Below are positions 15,798 to 24,028 of a stretch of DNA of 64,000 nt, piece after piece. Numbering within the stretch: position 1 is the stretch's first letter; each line of letters opens with the position of its first letter. The position numbers and the translations under genes were made by a program. Source of the DNA: Candidatus Gastranaerophilales bacterium (GTDB lineage Bacteria; Cyanobacteriota; Vampirovibrionia; Gastranaerophilales; Gastranaerophilaceae); the NCBI GenBank assembly GCA_910587055.1, contig CAJUKY010000004.1, positions 62,001 to 126,000 of the forward strand, in the 5' to 3' direction. The notes beneath the pieces were generated by a model. That model ran no database searches and was not told the DNA's origin. It saw nothing but the letters and a program-made list of their open reading frames with translations.

Positions 15798-16445
15798 ATG
15801 AATATTATACCCGTATCATTAAATTTAGTTTCTAAAACAACAGCTTATCCTGCTTTTGGCATAAAAAGCAAAACGCACAAAAAGGAAAATAGCAGTTTAA
15901 AAGCGGATGTTTTCACAAAAAGAGATGATAAATATATAAAAGCATATAAAAGCCTTATTGAAAAAGCATATAAGGCAGAAAACGGGGGGGGGGGGGGTAA
16001 AAAAGTCCGGTTGAAACCTTCCGATATTAAATTTCTTCTGGATATTAAAGATTATAATAAATTTAGAAGTATAATTACAGCGCCTGTTGAAATTGAAAGA
16101 ACCTTAAGAACAGATAAATTAAATATATTCTTTTTCACAGATGCGCAGGCAACAAATCAAATTGCAAAAAGATTAAATAAAAACGGCGACAGAAAACTGC
16201 TTAAAGAATTATTGATGCAGCAAAGAGGCTTTGACGGACAAAATGTATTCCATGAACTAGCAGAAGAAGATGAAGTTAAAAAGCTGCAGGTGCTCAAAAA
16301 TAATCTTTCAATAAAAGAATTTAAACGTTTTATGAAATCAAAAGATGATTTTCACCGCACTCCGTATTCAATTGCGCAGGAAAGAAATAATAATGTAAAA
16401 GCGCTTGCAGAGCCGCTTTTTATGGACGAATTTCCCGAATATTAA
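15798..16445 (+). CDS. Hypothetical protein with poly-G tract and ankyrin-like C-terminus
   Basis: A 215-residue protein starting MNIIPVSLNLVSK, with PAFG at residues 18-21. Residues 63-67 are five glycines encoded by 14 consecutive G bases (15984-15997). Loss or gain of one G ends the frame within six codons, so expression could switch on and off. The C-terminal half has two units like degenerate ankyrin repeats (FDGQNVFHELAEEDE and DFHRTPYSIAQERNNN). No signal peptide or membrane segment. AGGAG lies upstream. Function unknown; a protein-binding role is inferred from the repeats. Confidence 0.72.
   Translation: MNIIPVSLNLVSKTTAYPAFGIKSKTHKKENSSLKADVFTKRDDKYIKAYKSLIEKAYKAENGGGGGKKVRLKPSDIKFLLDIKDYNKFRSIITAPVEIERTLRTDKLNIFFFTDAQATNQIAKRLNKNGDRKLLKELLMQQRGFDGQNVFHELAEEDEVKKLQVLKNNLSIKEFKRFMKSKDDFHRTPYSIAQERNNNVKALAEPLFMDEFPEY
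15984..15997 (+). repeat. Homopolymeric G14 tract inside a coding sequence
   Basis: Fourteen Gs, followed by TAAAAAAG. With 14 the frame reads Gly5-Lys-Lys. With 15 a TAA follows at once. With 13 the frame meets TGA after five codons. Confidence 0.9.
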
Positions 16446-16471
16446 TAATCTTTATAATCATATAAAGATTA
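16446..16471 (+). terminator. AT-rich stem-loop after the poly-G gene
   Basis: Perfect 11-bp stem (16446-16456 with 16461-16471) and loop ATCA, directly after the stop. It is AT-rich and followed by few Ts, so a weak terminator at most. Confidence 0.4.
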
Positions 16472-16551
16472 TATTAAAAAATCCGTTTTTCCATTTTTTT
16501 TACTCTATAATTTAAAACGAAAATAGGAAAGCAACATCAGAAGGAGAAAAA

Positions 16552-16872
16552 ATGCAGGCAGTTCTTAGCTCACAAGAAATTTCAAACAATAATTTAACCC
16601 AAACTCTTGAAAGATTGTTTGATGATTTAGACACAGCCGATAATATGACAAAAAACGCCATAGAAAATGATGTTGTAAGATTTGGCTCTGAAGCTGCAGA
16701 TTTTCTTGTTAATAAGATAAGAACAGCAAAAGGCGCTCAAAGAGGGGTTGCCGCTATGAGTTTAATCAGAATAGGCGAAGATTCAATTGAGCCCTTAAAA
16801 CAGGAAGCTGTTAAAGATAAAGATTTTCAATGGATTGCAAACTATTTGATAAGAGAAATTACAGGCCGTTAA
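16552..16872 (+). CDS. HEAT-repeat-like small protein
   Basis: A 106-residue all-helical protein. Residues about 40-95 (DVVRFGSEAADFLVNKIRTA, RGVAAMSLIRIGEDSIEPL) have the period and the A/L/I-R-x-G-x-x-A pattern of HEAT or PBS-lyase repeats. GAAGGAGAAAAA is a strong Shine-Dalgarno sequence. No signal peptide. Such proteins bind other proteins; no partner is evident. Confidence 0.7.
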   Translation: MQAVLSSQEISNNNLTQTLERLFDDLDTADNMTKNAIENDVVRFGSEAADFLVNKIRTAKGAQRGVAAMSLIRIGEDSIEPLKQEAVKDKDFQWIANYLIREITGR

Positions 16873-16964
16873 TATTTAAAAATAAAATAATCTTTTAGTA
16901 TAATAAAAGAAATTAAAATAACCCGAATAAAATAGTCATTTTTGGCAATGAATACAAAATTGTG

Positions 16965-17012
16965 AAAGTGCATAATTCAATCAAAAGATAAAAATGAATT
17001 ATGCACTTTTTG
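16965..17012 (+). terminator. 15-bp perfect stem-loop between HEAT-like and SLH genes
   Basis: AAAGTGCATAATTCA (16965-16979) pairs perfectly with TGAATTATGCACTTT (16995-17009) and runs into TTTTGCATTTTT. It works as a terminator for the upstream gene, and it lies about 45 bp before the SLH gene, so it could also stabilise or regulate that mRNA. Confidence 0.65.
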
Positions 17013-17054
17013 CATTTTTAAAGCTTAAAGTTAATCTTTATTAAAGGAGGAAAG

Positions 17055-19034
17055 ATGACTATTAAAAAATTCGTATTAACAGCAACAGCTGTAGCAACAG
17101 TATTTGCTTTTACAGTACCTGTTAGCTTTGCGGCATGTTCTACAGGGGCGGCATGTCCTATAGATTCACTTCAAAAGGTAAATCCTGACACTGCAACATG
17201 CTCAAAATGCAAATCAACAATGGATTCTTGTAAATGCAAAAAAAAGGGTTTTTTCAATTTTTTAAAAAGAAACAAATGCAACCCGTGCGAAACGGGAGCA
17301 GCAGCACCTTGCGATCCCTGCAAAGTGAAAAAAAATGATTGCGACCCTTGTAAAAAAGCAAAACCAACCTGCGACAAATGCTCTACAGGGTTAGGTTCCA
17401 GCTGCATCAATCAGAGAACACACTCAAATATGCAGGTTTATGCATACCCGGGTGCAATTTATTCTCCTGCAAACGTAGCTGTAACCGGTGAAGCAACTAA
17501 CAATTCATCAATTACAGACCAGACAATTGCTGAAATTCCTGCAATTCCCGGTGTTCGTTTATCAGATGAATGCATAACAGGTGCAGCAGCTCCTATTATC
17601 GATCAGGCTTTATTACCGCCTAAAGAAGATTGCTGCCCCGGTGCAAACGTTCAATCACCGAATTCTATGCAGGCAATTTACAAAGAAATGGAACCCGTAA
17701 AAACTGATTGCGGGTGCACAACAGGCGCTGCAAGCAATGTAAGCGGAAATAATTATCCTGACGTTCCAAACAGATACTGGGCATCAGCTGATATTAACCG
17801 TTTAACAGATAAGTGCGTTGTAGTAGGATATCCGGATGATTTCTTCAAACCTAACCAGTTTGTAACCAGAGCTGAAATGGCTGCTATGGTTGTAAAAGGT
17901 TTTAACCTTGAATCTACGGCAATGACAGCTGACGGAAACTTCTCAGATGTTCCTTACAGCCACTGGGCACATGATTTTATTAACAAAGGCGTAAGCGCTG
18001 ATATGCTTGCCGGCCATTCAAATAATAAATTCTTACCGAATAACCATATTACAAGAGCAGAAGCTTTAACTATTATGTCTAAAGGTTTAAAATGCCCGAT
18101 GGACAACTGCAAAGCTGAAGAAATCTTAGGCCAGTACAGAGACGGCAGCGCTGTTCCAAACTGGGCAAGAGAATGTGTTGCAAAAGCAATTGACGTTGGT
18201 GCTCTTAAAGATTCAAAAACTTCTGATTTAATCAGACCGAATGAAAATGCTACAAGAGCAGAAATCGCTTCAATGCTTCAAAACACAAGAATTGCAGGCG
18301 GATATGATAAAGATGCTCCTGAAATGACAGCAATCGGCCCTACCAAACCTACTTTTGTTGAAAAAGAAACTCCTGTATGCATTCCTACTCTTGAACTTTC
18401 AATGAAAGATCAGGTAAACGCTAAAAACGCAAACGTTGGCGAACAATTTGCAGCAGAAACTCTTCATGAAATCACCGTTAACGGTGTAACATACCCTGCA
18501 GGAAGCCGTGTAAACGGTAAGATAACAGAAGTTATAAGACCTTCTAAATGCAACGCAGGTGCAATCAAACTTTCATTCACTGAAATTGTCGGCTGCGACG
18601 GCTGCAAACAAATGCTTCCTAAACAGGTATTAACAGCTAAAGTTGAAAAATGTAAAGACGTTAACCCTGTTGTAAGACTTATCCAAATGCCGTTTACCTT
18701 TGTTGGTTCTACTCTAGGTCTTGCAGGACGTACAGTAGGCGGTGCAGCTATCGGTTTAAGCAACGCTGTTGAAGGCTTATTCGATCAAGCAGGTACCGGT
18801 ACAGGCGAAATCCTTTCAGGACAATTTAAAGCCGGCGGCAGAAGCTATATCGACGGTATCAAAACTACTTTAAAAGCTCCTGTTGATATCGTAAGAACTG
18901 CAGCAGTAGGTACAGCAGGTTTATTTAACAACACTGTTGATGAAATCGCTTACGTTGTAGACGGTGCAGGCAACAAAATTACAAGGGTAAATCCTAAAGA
19001 CAAAATGACTATCGCATTCGGTAACGATAAGTAA
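17055..19034 (+). CDS. SLH-domain envelope protein with Cys-rich N-terminus
   Basis: A 659-residue exported protein. A signal peptide (MTIKKFVLTATAVATVFAFT, cut near SFA-AC) is followed by a Cys-rich region (residues 27-225) with five copies of a C-x-T-G-[AL] motif: CSTGAAC, CETGAAAP, CSTGLGS, CITGAAAP and CTTGAAS. Three SLH repeats follow (about 235-415), with the hallmarks DVPNRYWA, FSDVPYSHWA and TRAE. The C-terminal 240 residues include a small beta domain (ITVNGVTYPAGSRVNG) and helical Gly/Ala-rich segments. SLH domains tie proteins to cell-wall polymer, so this is probably an abundant S-layer or outer-membrane anchor. Codon use looks more biased than in its neighbours, and AAAGGAGGAAAG is a very strong Shine-Dalgarno sequence; both fit high expression. 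Confidence 0.88.
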   Translation: MTIKKFVLTATAVATVFAFTVPVSFAACSTGAACPIDSLQKVNPDTATCSKCKSTMDSCKCKKKGFFNFLKRNKCNPCETGAAAPCDPCKVKKNDCDPCKKAKPTCDKCSTGLGSSCINQRTHSNMQVYAYPGAIYSPANVAVTGEATNNSSITDQTIAEIPAIPGVRLSDECITGAAAPIIDQALLPPKEDCCPGANVQSPNSMQAIYKEMEPVKTDCGCTTGAASNVSGNNYPDVPNRYWASADINRLTDKCVVVGYPDDFFKPNQFVTRAEMAAMVVKGFNLESTAMTADGNFSDVPYSHWAHDFINKGVSADMLAGHSNNKFLPNNHITRAEALTIMSKGLKCPMDNCKAEEILGQYRDGSAVPNWARECVAKAIDVGALKDSKTSDLIRPNENATRAEIASMLQNTRIAGGYDKDAPEMTAIGPTKPTFVEKETPVCIPTLELSMKDQVNAKNANVGEQFAAETLHEITVNGVTYPAGSRVNGKITEVIRPSKCNAGAIKLSFTEIVGCDGCKQMLPKQVLTAKVEKCKDVNPVVRLIQMPFTFVGSTLGLAGRTVGGAAIGLSNAVEGLFDQAGTGTGEILSGQFKAGGRSYIDGIKTTLKAPVDIVRTAAVGTAGLFNNTVDEIAYVVDGAGNKITRVNPKDKMTIAFGNDK

Positions 19035-19121
19035 TCACTGCTATGCGTGTTATATGTCGATATTGATGAGTGGAATTATTTCACTAAAGGAAAACAAAAT
19101 CCAAACATATCAATAAAAGCC

Positions 19122-19153
19122 AAAACCGGAGTTATAACAAACTCCGGTTTTCG
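19122..19153 (+). terminator. Rho-independent terminator of the SLH gene
   Basis: AAAACCGGAGTT and AACTCCGGTTTT form a perfect 12-bp stem with a short loop and flanking Ts, 88 bp after the stop. Confidence 0.8.
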
Positions 19154-19169
19154 GTATTAAAAATTATTT

Positions 19170-19340
19170 CTATGTTTTTAATATTTCATTAATATTTTTA
19201 ACAGTATCTGTCAGGGTTTCTGAAATTATGGAGGCTTCAAAATCTTCGCAATGGTTTGCCCATGCGGCTAAAAGGTTTGCGGCGCCGTTTAATTTATATA
19301 TTTCTATTTCAAGATCACACATATCATCACTGCTTAACAT
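19170..19340 (-). CDS. Small hypothetical protein, 56 residues
   Basis: A short frame on the minus strand starting MLSSDDMCDLEIEIYKLNGA and ending NEILKT, helical and acidic. GGAG lies 8 nt before the ATG. It resembles no family I know. It is divergent from the HTH gene at 19408, with 67 bp between. The amphipathic pattern suggests a small coiled-coil protein. Possibly co-regulated with that HTH gene. Confidence 0.55.
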   Translation of the reverse strand: MLSSDDMCDLEIEIYKLNGAANLLAAWANHCEDFEASIISETLTDTVKNINEILKT

Positions 19341-19395
19341 TTTATTTTCTCCAAAATGTGAAATTCAACTTTACTTTTTAAAATAAATATAGCAT

Positions 19396-19401
19396 TAAAA
19401 T
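19396..19401 (+). promoter_or_regulatory. -10 box 6 nt before the HTH gene start
   Basis: TAAAAT, then TAATTT and the ATG at 19408, with no Shine-Dalgarno sequence: predicted leaderless. Confidence 0.45.
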
Positions 19402-19407
19402 TAATTT

Positions 19408-19632
19408 ATGACAACAGATTTTGATTTTGATGAAATTAAAAAATTAATAGGGAAAAATATAAAAAAATATAGAAAGCAAGCTAAATTAACCCAGATAGAG
19501 CTTGGTATTCAGGCTGATTTAACAAGAGAAAGAATTACCCAGATTGAAAGAGGCCTTGGCGCCCCAAGCATGCTGAAGCTTTTTATGATAGCAAACGCTC
19601 TTAAAATCCCCGCCTCCAAACTGCTTGAGTAA
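19408..19632 (+). CDS. Small XRE-family HTH protein
   Basis: A 74-residue protein that is little more than a Cro/C1 HTH (KNIKKYRKQAKLTQIELGIQ ... ERITQIERGLGAPSM). It is a paralogue of the gene at 63375-63596: both share GKNIK-YRK-KLTQ-EL-IQAD and end in ALKI followed by a Leu-Leu pair. Its promoter looks leaderless. Target unknown. Confidence 0.85.
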   Translation: MTTDFDFDEIKKLIGKNIKKYRKQAKLTQIELGIQADLTRERITQIERGLGAPSMLKLFMIANALKIPASKLLE

Positions 19633-19653
19633 TTTTTATTAAAAATTTTTATG

Positions 19654-20271
19654 TTATATTTCAATGCTTCCCTGTCTTAGAATTATCGGGGTTTTGCCTG
19701 TGCAGAGTACAACCGTGGATGATATTTGAAGCGATGCTTGAGTATCGCCCGAACTTCCATCTGCTAAAGGGCTTTCAGGTTTAATCAATGTAATTTTTTT
19801 GCCAAATTTTTCGCTTGCTTCATCAAAATCTGCCGCAGGAGACTCATTTGAATAATTTAAAGATGTTGTTGCAAGCACGGCACCATTTTCAGCCTTATAG
19901 CCGTTAATTTTTCCGTCCGTATTTTCTATTTCAAGGCATAATTTTTGAAAGCCTTTGTGGTTTGGAATTCTTATCCCGACAGTGTTTTTTCCCGATGTTA
20001 TAAAGTCGGGCACAAGGTCTGTTTTTTCAAAAATTAAAGTCAAAGCCCCCGGAAAATATTCATCCATAAGGATTTTAGCATAATTAGGAATATTTTTTAC
20101 GTAAGGCATAAGGTTTTTTATACTATTACTCATTAAAATCAATGGTTTTGACCTGTCTCTGCCTTTGATTTCATAAATTTTATCAACAGCCGTCCTGTCA
20201 TCCGGCAGGCACCCTAAACCCCATACGGTATCTGTTTCAAACCCCAAAACCTCACCTTTGCTTAATATCAT
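19654..20271 (-). CDS. Threonylcarbamoyl-AMP synthase (Sua5/YrdC/YwlC family)
   Basis: Makes threonylcarbamoyl-adenylate from threonine, bicarbonate and ATP for the t6A37 tRNA modification. A 205-residue single YrdC domain with FETDTVWGLGCLP, IKGRDRSKPLILM (the KxRxxxKPL substrate motif) and TVGIRIPNHK. Its ATG overlaps the murJ stop (ATGA), so it is translationally coupled as the last gene of the spoIID-murJ unit. The family's C-terminal Sua5 domain is absent, as in TsaC-type enzymes. Confidence 0.9.
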   Translation of the reverse strand: MILSKGEVLGFETDTVWGLGCLPDDRTAVDKIYEIKGRDRSKPLILMSNSIKNLMPYVKNIPNYAKILMDEYFPGALTLIFEKTDLVPDFITSGKNTVGIRIPNHKGFQKLCLEIENTDGKINGYKAENGAVLATTSLNYSNESPAADFDEASEKFGKKITLIKPESPLADGSSGDTQASLQISSTVVLCTGKTPIILRQGSIEI

Positions 20272-21953
20272 TGTATTTCAGCCTTTCTGCCGTTTATTTT
20301 TTCTTTAATGCGCTCAATCAAATCATTCAGATATTCAATTTTTGTAAAATAAGCGCAAAGGCCGTATACTATAAGCATTACAGATGCCACAAGCATAAGC
20401 TTTATAACTCCTGCAACAAAATTCCAGCCTACAAATAAATCAAAAGCAAGCCCTGTAAGGTATCCCGCAAGATATGCCGCAGCGCCGGATATTAAAATCC
20501 TGTAAATATTTGATAAAAGCCGTGTATAGCCTATTCTTATTTTTTTGCGGAGCAAAATTCCGAGTGTTGTTGCATTAAACAGCGTAACAAGAGTTGTAGA
20601 AAGCGCTATACCGTTAATTCCAAAGGGTTTTACAAGGAGCAGATTAAGAACACACTTTAACGCAATGCAGGCAATAGCTATTAAAAACGGGGTTTTAGAA
20701 TCATTAAATGAGTAAAAAAGCCTTGTGGCGCTATCTCTAAACACATAAGGCAAAATTGATAACGTTATAAAAAATAAGATTTCAGAAACCATAATTGTTG
20801 CTTCATCGTTAAAAGCCCCGCGCTGCAAGGCTAAACGGATAGCATCGGTTCTGACAACGAAAATCACTGTCATTAAGTAAGTTCCTGCAAAAATCAGCGT
20901 GCCCACGCCTTTTTGAAAATAATGACGCACACCGTCAAAATCATTTTTAGCAACCAGCCTTGAAAACAGCGGAAAAAGCGGCACTAAAATCGCCGTAAGG
21001 AGCATCCCTACAGGAAATTGAAATATTCTGTTTGCATACCCGAAAGCAGTCCAGCTTCCTTCTTTTAAGCTTGAAGAAAAGAACATATCAACGTAAACGC
21101 CCAGCTGGCCTATGGTTGAGCTCAAAAATGCAGGAAATAAAAGTTCTAAAATTTCATTAAAATTTTTATTATGGAAAAAGTCAAAAGCCGGTCTGAAACT
21201 GTATCCCAGTCTTACAACAGCCGGCATTTGTATTAATAGCTGTATTATAGCCCCTATTGTTGTTCCTAAAGCCAGATAATATCCTGTTTTATCCCCTTTT
21301 GTAATAAATAAAACCGCTATAATCCCAAGGGAGAGAAGGGATGGCGAGATATTAGGCAGTAAAAATTTCTTATATGTTACTAAAATCCCGTAATATAAGC
21401 CCATTACAGACCCTATAAACACAATGGGCGACATTATTTTAAGGTGATATGCCGCCAGATTTACAAGCTCTGTGCTTCCTTCATTTATAATCACGCTCAT
21501 AATTTGAACAGGAAAGAAAAAACACAGAAGTGCAAGCAGTGCAAATAATATCATAGAGAAGGTTTCAAAGGTATTAAAAAGCTTTTTTATATCGCTTTGA
21601 GGTTTACTTTTAAAATCTCCGATAAGTTTTGAAAAAACCGCAACAGTAGCACTGTGAAAAGGGCCTCCGACCCCGCCCAGAATAACAAGCACAAGAGCCG
21701 GAATTTGATAAGCATAAAAATATGCATCCGATACAACACCCGCGCCGTAATAGTTTGCAACCACAACATCTCTTAAAAATCCTGCAATCTTAGACAGCAG
21801 AATAATTACGGCTATCCACCATGCTGCTTTTATAAGTCCTCCGCCTTCTTTATGATTTTTGATGCCGCAGGAATGAATTTCGGTTTCTGTCACTTCACCT
21901 GATAAAATATTGTTATTATTACCATCAGGCAGGTTTGATATCTCTTTTTCCAT
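20268..21953 (-). CDS. murJ: Lipid II flippase MurJ
   Basis: A 561-residue protein with about 14 membrane segments of the MurJ/MviN family (MATE/MOP superfamily). Seen are RDVVVANYYGAGVVSDAYFYA near the first helices, PLFSRLVAKNDF and RLFYSFNDSKTPF. The last matches the conserved A-R-x-F-Y-A-x-x-D-T-x-T-P signature. It flips lipid II across the inner membrane for peptidoglycan synthesis. The N-terminal about 45 residues before the first helix are polar and longer than usual. It starts two bases after the SpoIID-like gene's stop and overlaps the downstream sua5-like gene. Confidence 0.93.
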   Translation of the reverse strand: MEKEISNLPDGNNNNILSGEVTETEIHSCGIKNHKEGGGLIKAAWWIAVIILLSKIAGFLRDVVVANYYGAGVVSDAYFYAYQIPALVLVILGGVGGPFHSATVAVFSKLIGDFKSKPQSDIKKLFNTFETFSMILFALLALLCFFFPVQIMSVIINEGSTELVNLAAYHLKIMSPIVFIGSVMGLYYGILVTYKKFLLPNISPSLLSLGIIAVLFITKGDKTGYYLALGTTIGAIIQLLIQMPAVVRLGYSFRPAFDFFHNKNFNEILELLFPAFLSSTIGQLGVYVDMFFSSSLKEGSWTAFGYANRIFQFPVGMLLTAILVPLFPLFSRLVAKNDFDGVRHYFQKGVGTLIFAGTYLMTVIFVVRTDAIRLALQRGAFNDEATIMVSEILFFITLSILPYVFRDSATRLFYSFNDSKTPFLIAIACIALKCVLNLLLVKPFGINGIALSTTLVTLFNATTLGILLRKKIRIGYTRLLSNIYRILISGAAAYLAGYLTGLAFDLFVGWNFVAGVIKLMLVASVMLIVYGLCAYFTKIEYLNDLIERIKEKINGRKAEIQ

Positions 21954-21955
21954 TG

Positions 21956-23953
21956 CTATTTCTCTATTTCAACCCAAAAATAAACTGTCTTATCTTTATC
22001 CGCTTCAATTAGAGGCATAAAAGTTATTGTATTTTTCCCATTTTCCAGATATTTTGTAATATCCATCGTTATTATTTTACCGTATAATCCTTTAACAGAA
22101 GGGTTAAAGCGGGTTTTATTTACGTAAAATTCAATATGAGAAGGTTTTTTCTCGTTATCAATATTTAAAATATACTTTGCCTGTGCTTTTGATGCGTTAT
22201 ATAAAGCTGTAATTTCCTCTTTAAGAGGATTTTCGTTTATTGAATTTGACAGATTGCCCGCTGTTCCTTTCTCTGCATTGTTAATATACAGAGTTTGAAC
22301 ATAATTTTGATTATAATTATTATAAGACACCTTCTTTGGCATTGTGCCAAGCGTAATTCCGCTGTAGTAATGTTTTAAAATTGCGTCATAACCCACGCCC
22401 TGAGAGGCTAAATACCCTGCACCATACTGGCTCATGCCTACGCCATGGCCAAATCCTGCGCCTGTGAAGCTGAAACTTTGCGGCAGAGGCATACCCAGCC
22501 GGTTTTGATAAATCTTTTTCGGCTCGCCTGCTTTAAATGATTCAATTATAGCCTCCTGTTTTAGGGCTTTTTCGGGTTTCAGAAATGAGAAAATAACATT
22601 CTCATCCTTTTCTTCAGGTTTTTTATTTTCAAGAATGTTGTTTTTATCAGCATTTTCAGTGTTTTTTAACGATTTTTCAGGGATTTTCACCCCTGCGGGT
22701 TCAACTTTTGTTTCAAGTTTGTTTTCTGATTTTATATCTGATTTTAAAATATCAACAGGTTCCTGCGGCATAATTTTTTCAACCACAAAATTTCCTGACC
22801 ATAAAATTGATTTTCCTTTTTTGAATGCACGTCTTATGCCGAGTTCCTTTTTAATCCGCCAGTTTCCTCCCATAGAGCGGATTTCCACTTCAAGTGCCTT
22901 TCCTGATTCGCCCCTTTTTGTAACTTTTATATCTTCTAATCCCCACACTTCGTCATTTTCCCCGAATGCAGGGTATACAAGGGCTTTTAGGGATTGTTCA
23001 CGCAGTGTCTTTGTTAAAGTTTCTTCAAGTTCAAATCTGTCAAAATTTACTTTCCATCTGTGTCTCGGGGATTTTATATCAAAAGATGGTACGTTATTTG
23101 AATAAAATTCTTTTAATTCTTCTTCCGTTTTGGGATAACCTGCGCCATTATTGTCTTTCACCGATTTTAAACAAGGTTTTGAGTTGTAAAAACTGTTTCC
23201 TGAGCCGTATACAGCCTCATAGTTTTCCGTAATTCCGCCTCCTGTGGATGAATATAGTGCTAAAATCGGCTCTTTATTATAGAGCGCAAAAATCCCCTCT
23301 GTTTCTTCTACTGCCCTGTCGGATAGCGGGTTTTCACTGTTTGCACCGTAATAAACCTGACATGCCGTTGAATCGCAGATATCATAATTTTTATAAACAT
23401 TCTGCGGGCGGTTTGCATAGTTTCTTGCAGCCACTGCCTGCGCTTTGAGTGCGTTTAATCCGAATGATACAGGCATTTCATTCGGCACAACACCTTTCAG
23501 ATAAGTTTGCAGGTCAAGCACGTTTATTATGTTAAATTTGTTTTTCCCCTGCGGATATGCGGCTTTCAGCTCTATCATACCGTTATAAAATGCCGGATTT
23601 CCTTTTCTGTTCAGGTTTTTTATCCCGAGCTTTCCGTTAGACATAATAACAACAGGGCCTTTGGCATTTTTTAAAAGCTCTTTTCCGTTTATAACAACAA
23701 AAAATTCGTTGTTTTGCATTAATGTGCGGATTTCAGTGTTTTTCGGAACATCTTTAATCTGTGCTCCGCTTGCCATATCAAGGATTGAGGCAGCATCGGC
23801 AGGAATTATTGTCACATCATTAAATTCAAATGTCGAAAACCCAGAATTTGAAAGCCCTACCCTTATAACATCCTTTTGTTCGGTCATAGCGTATGTTTGA
23901 AGGGTATTCATTAAAAACGCCGTAATAAATAAAAAATAAACTAAAAACTTCAT
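21956..23953 (-). CDS. Large SpoIID/LytB-domain secreted protein
   Basis: A 665-residue exported protein with a signal peptide (MKFLVYFLFITAFLMNTLQT). The SpoIID domain (residues about 140-260) includes LKGVVPNEMPVSFGLNALKA, AVAARNYA, QVYYG and YSSTGGGITE. A low-complexity Lys/Glu linker follows (about 405-470), then a distant GHGVGMSQYGAGYLASQG block. A C-terminal beta domain of about 120 residues ends the protein. It shares the GHGVGMSQ motif with the shorter paralogue at 10877. It heads the operon with murJ, so a role in peptidoglycan remodelling is likely. A TAAAAT box lies 6 nt before the ATG. Confidence 0.87.
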   Translation of the reverse strand: MKFLVYFLFITAFLMNTLQTYAMTEQKDVIRVGLSNSGFSTFEFNDVTIIPADAASILDMASGAQIKDVPKNTEIRTLMQNNEFFVVINGKELLKNAKGPVVIMSNGKLGIKNLNRKGNPAFYNGMIELKAAYPQGKNKFNIINVLDLQTYLKGVVPNEMPVSFGLNALKAQAVAARNYANRPQNVYKNYDICDSTACQVYYGANSENPLSDRAVEETEGIFALYNKEPILALYSSTGGGITENYEAVYGSGNSFYNSKPCLKSVKDNNGAGYPKTEEELKEFYSNNVPSFDIKSPRHRWKVNFDRFELEETLTKTLREQSLKALVYPAFGENDEVWGLEDIKVTKRGESGKALEVEIRSMGGNWRIKKELGIRRAFKKGKSILWSGNFVVEKIMPQEPVDILKSDIKSENKLETKVEPAGVKIPEKSLKNTENADKNNILENKKPEEKDENVIFSFLKPEKALKQEAIIESFKAGEPKKIYQNRLGMPLPQSFSFTGAGFGHGVGMSQYGAGYLASQGVGYDAILKHYYSGITLGTMPKKVSYNNYNQNYVQTLYINNAEKGTAGNLSNSINENPLKEEITALYNASKAQAKYILNIDNEKKPSHIEFYVNKTRFNPSVKGLYGKIITMDITKYLENGKNTITFMPLIEADKDKTVYFWVEIEK

Positions 23954-23959
23954 AAATCA

Positions 23960-23965
23960 ATTTTA
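23960..23965 (-). promoter_or_regulatory. -10 box 6 nt before the large SpoIID start
   Basis: TAAAAT, then TGATTT and the ATG at 23953. No Shine-Dalgarno sequence. Predicted leaderless start of the spoIID-murJ-sua5 operon. Confidence 0.5.
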
Positions 23966-24028
23966 CTACAAATAATTTTTATGCTAAATTTATTAATGCA
24001 CAAGCTTTAAATTTTGAGAGGTAAGAAT

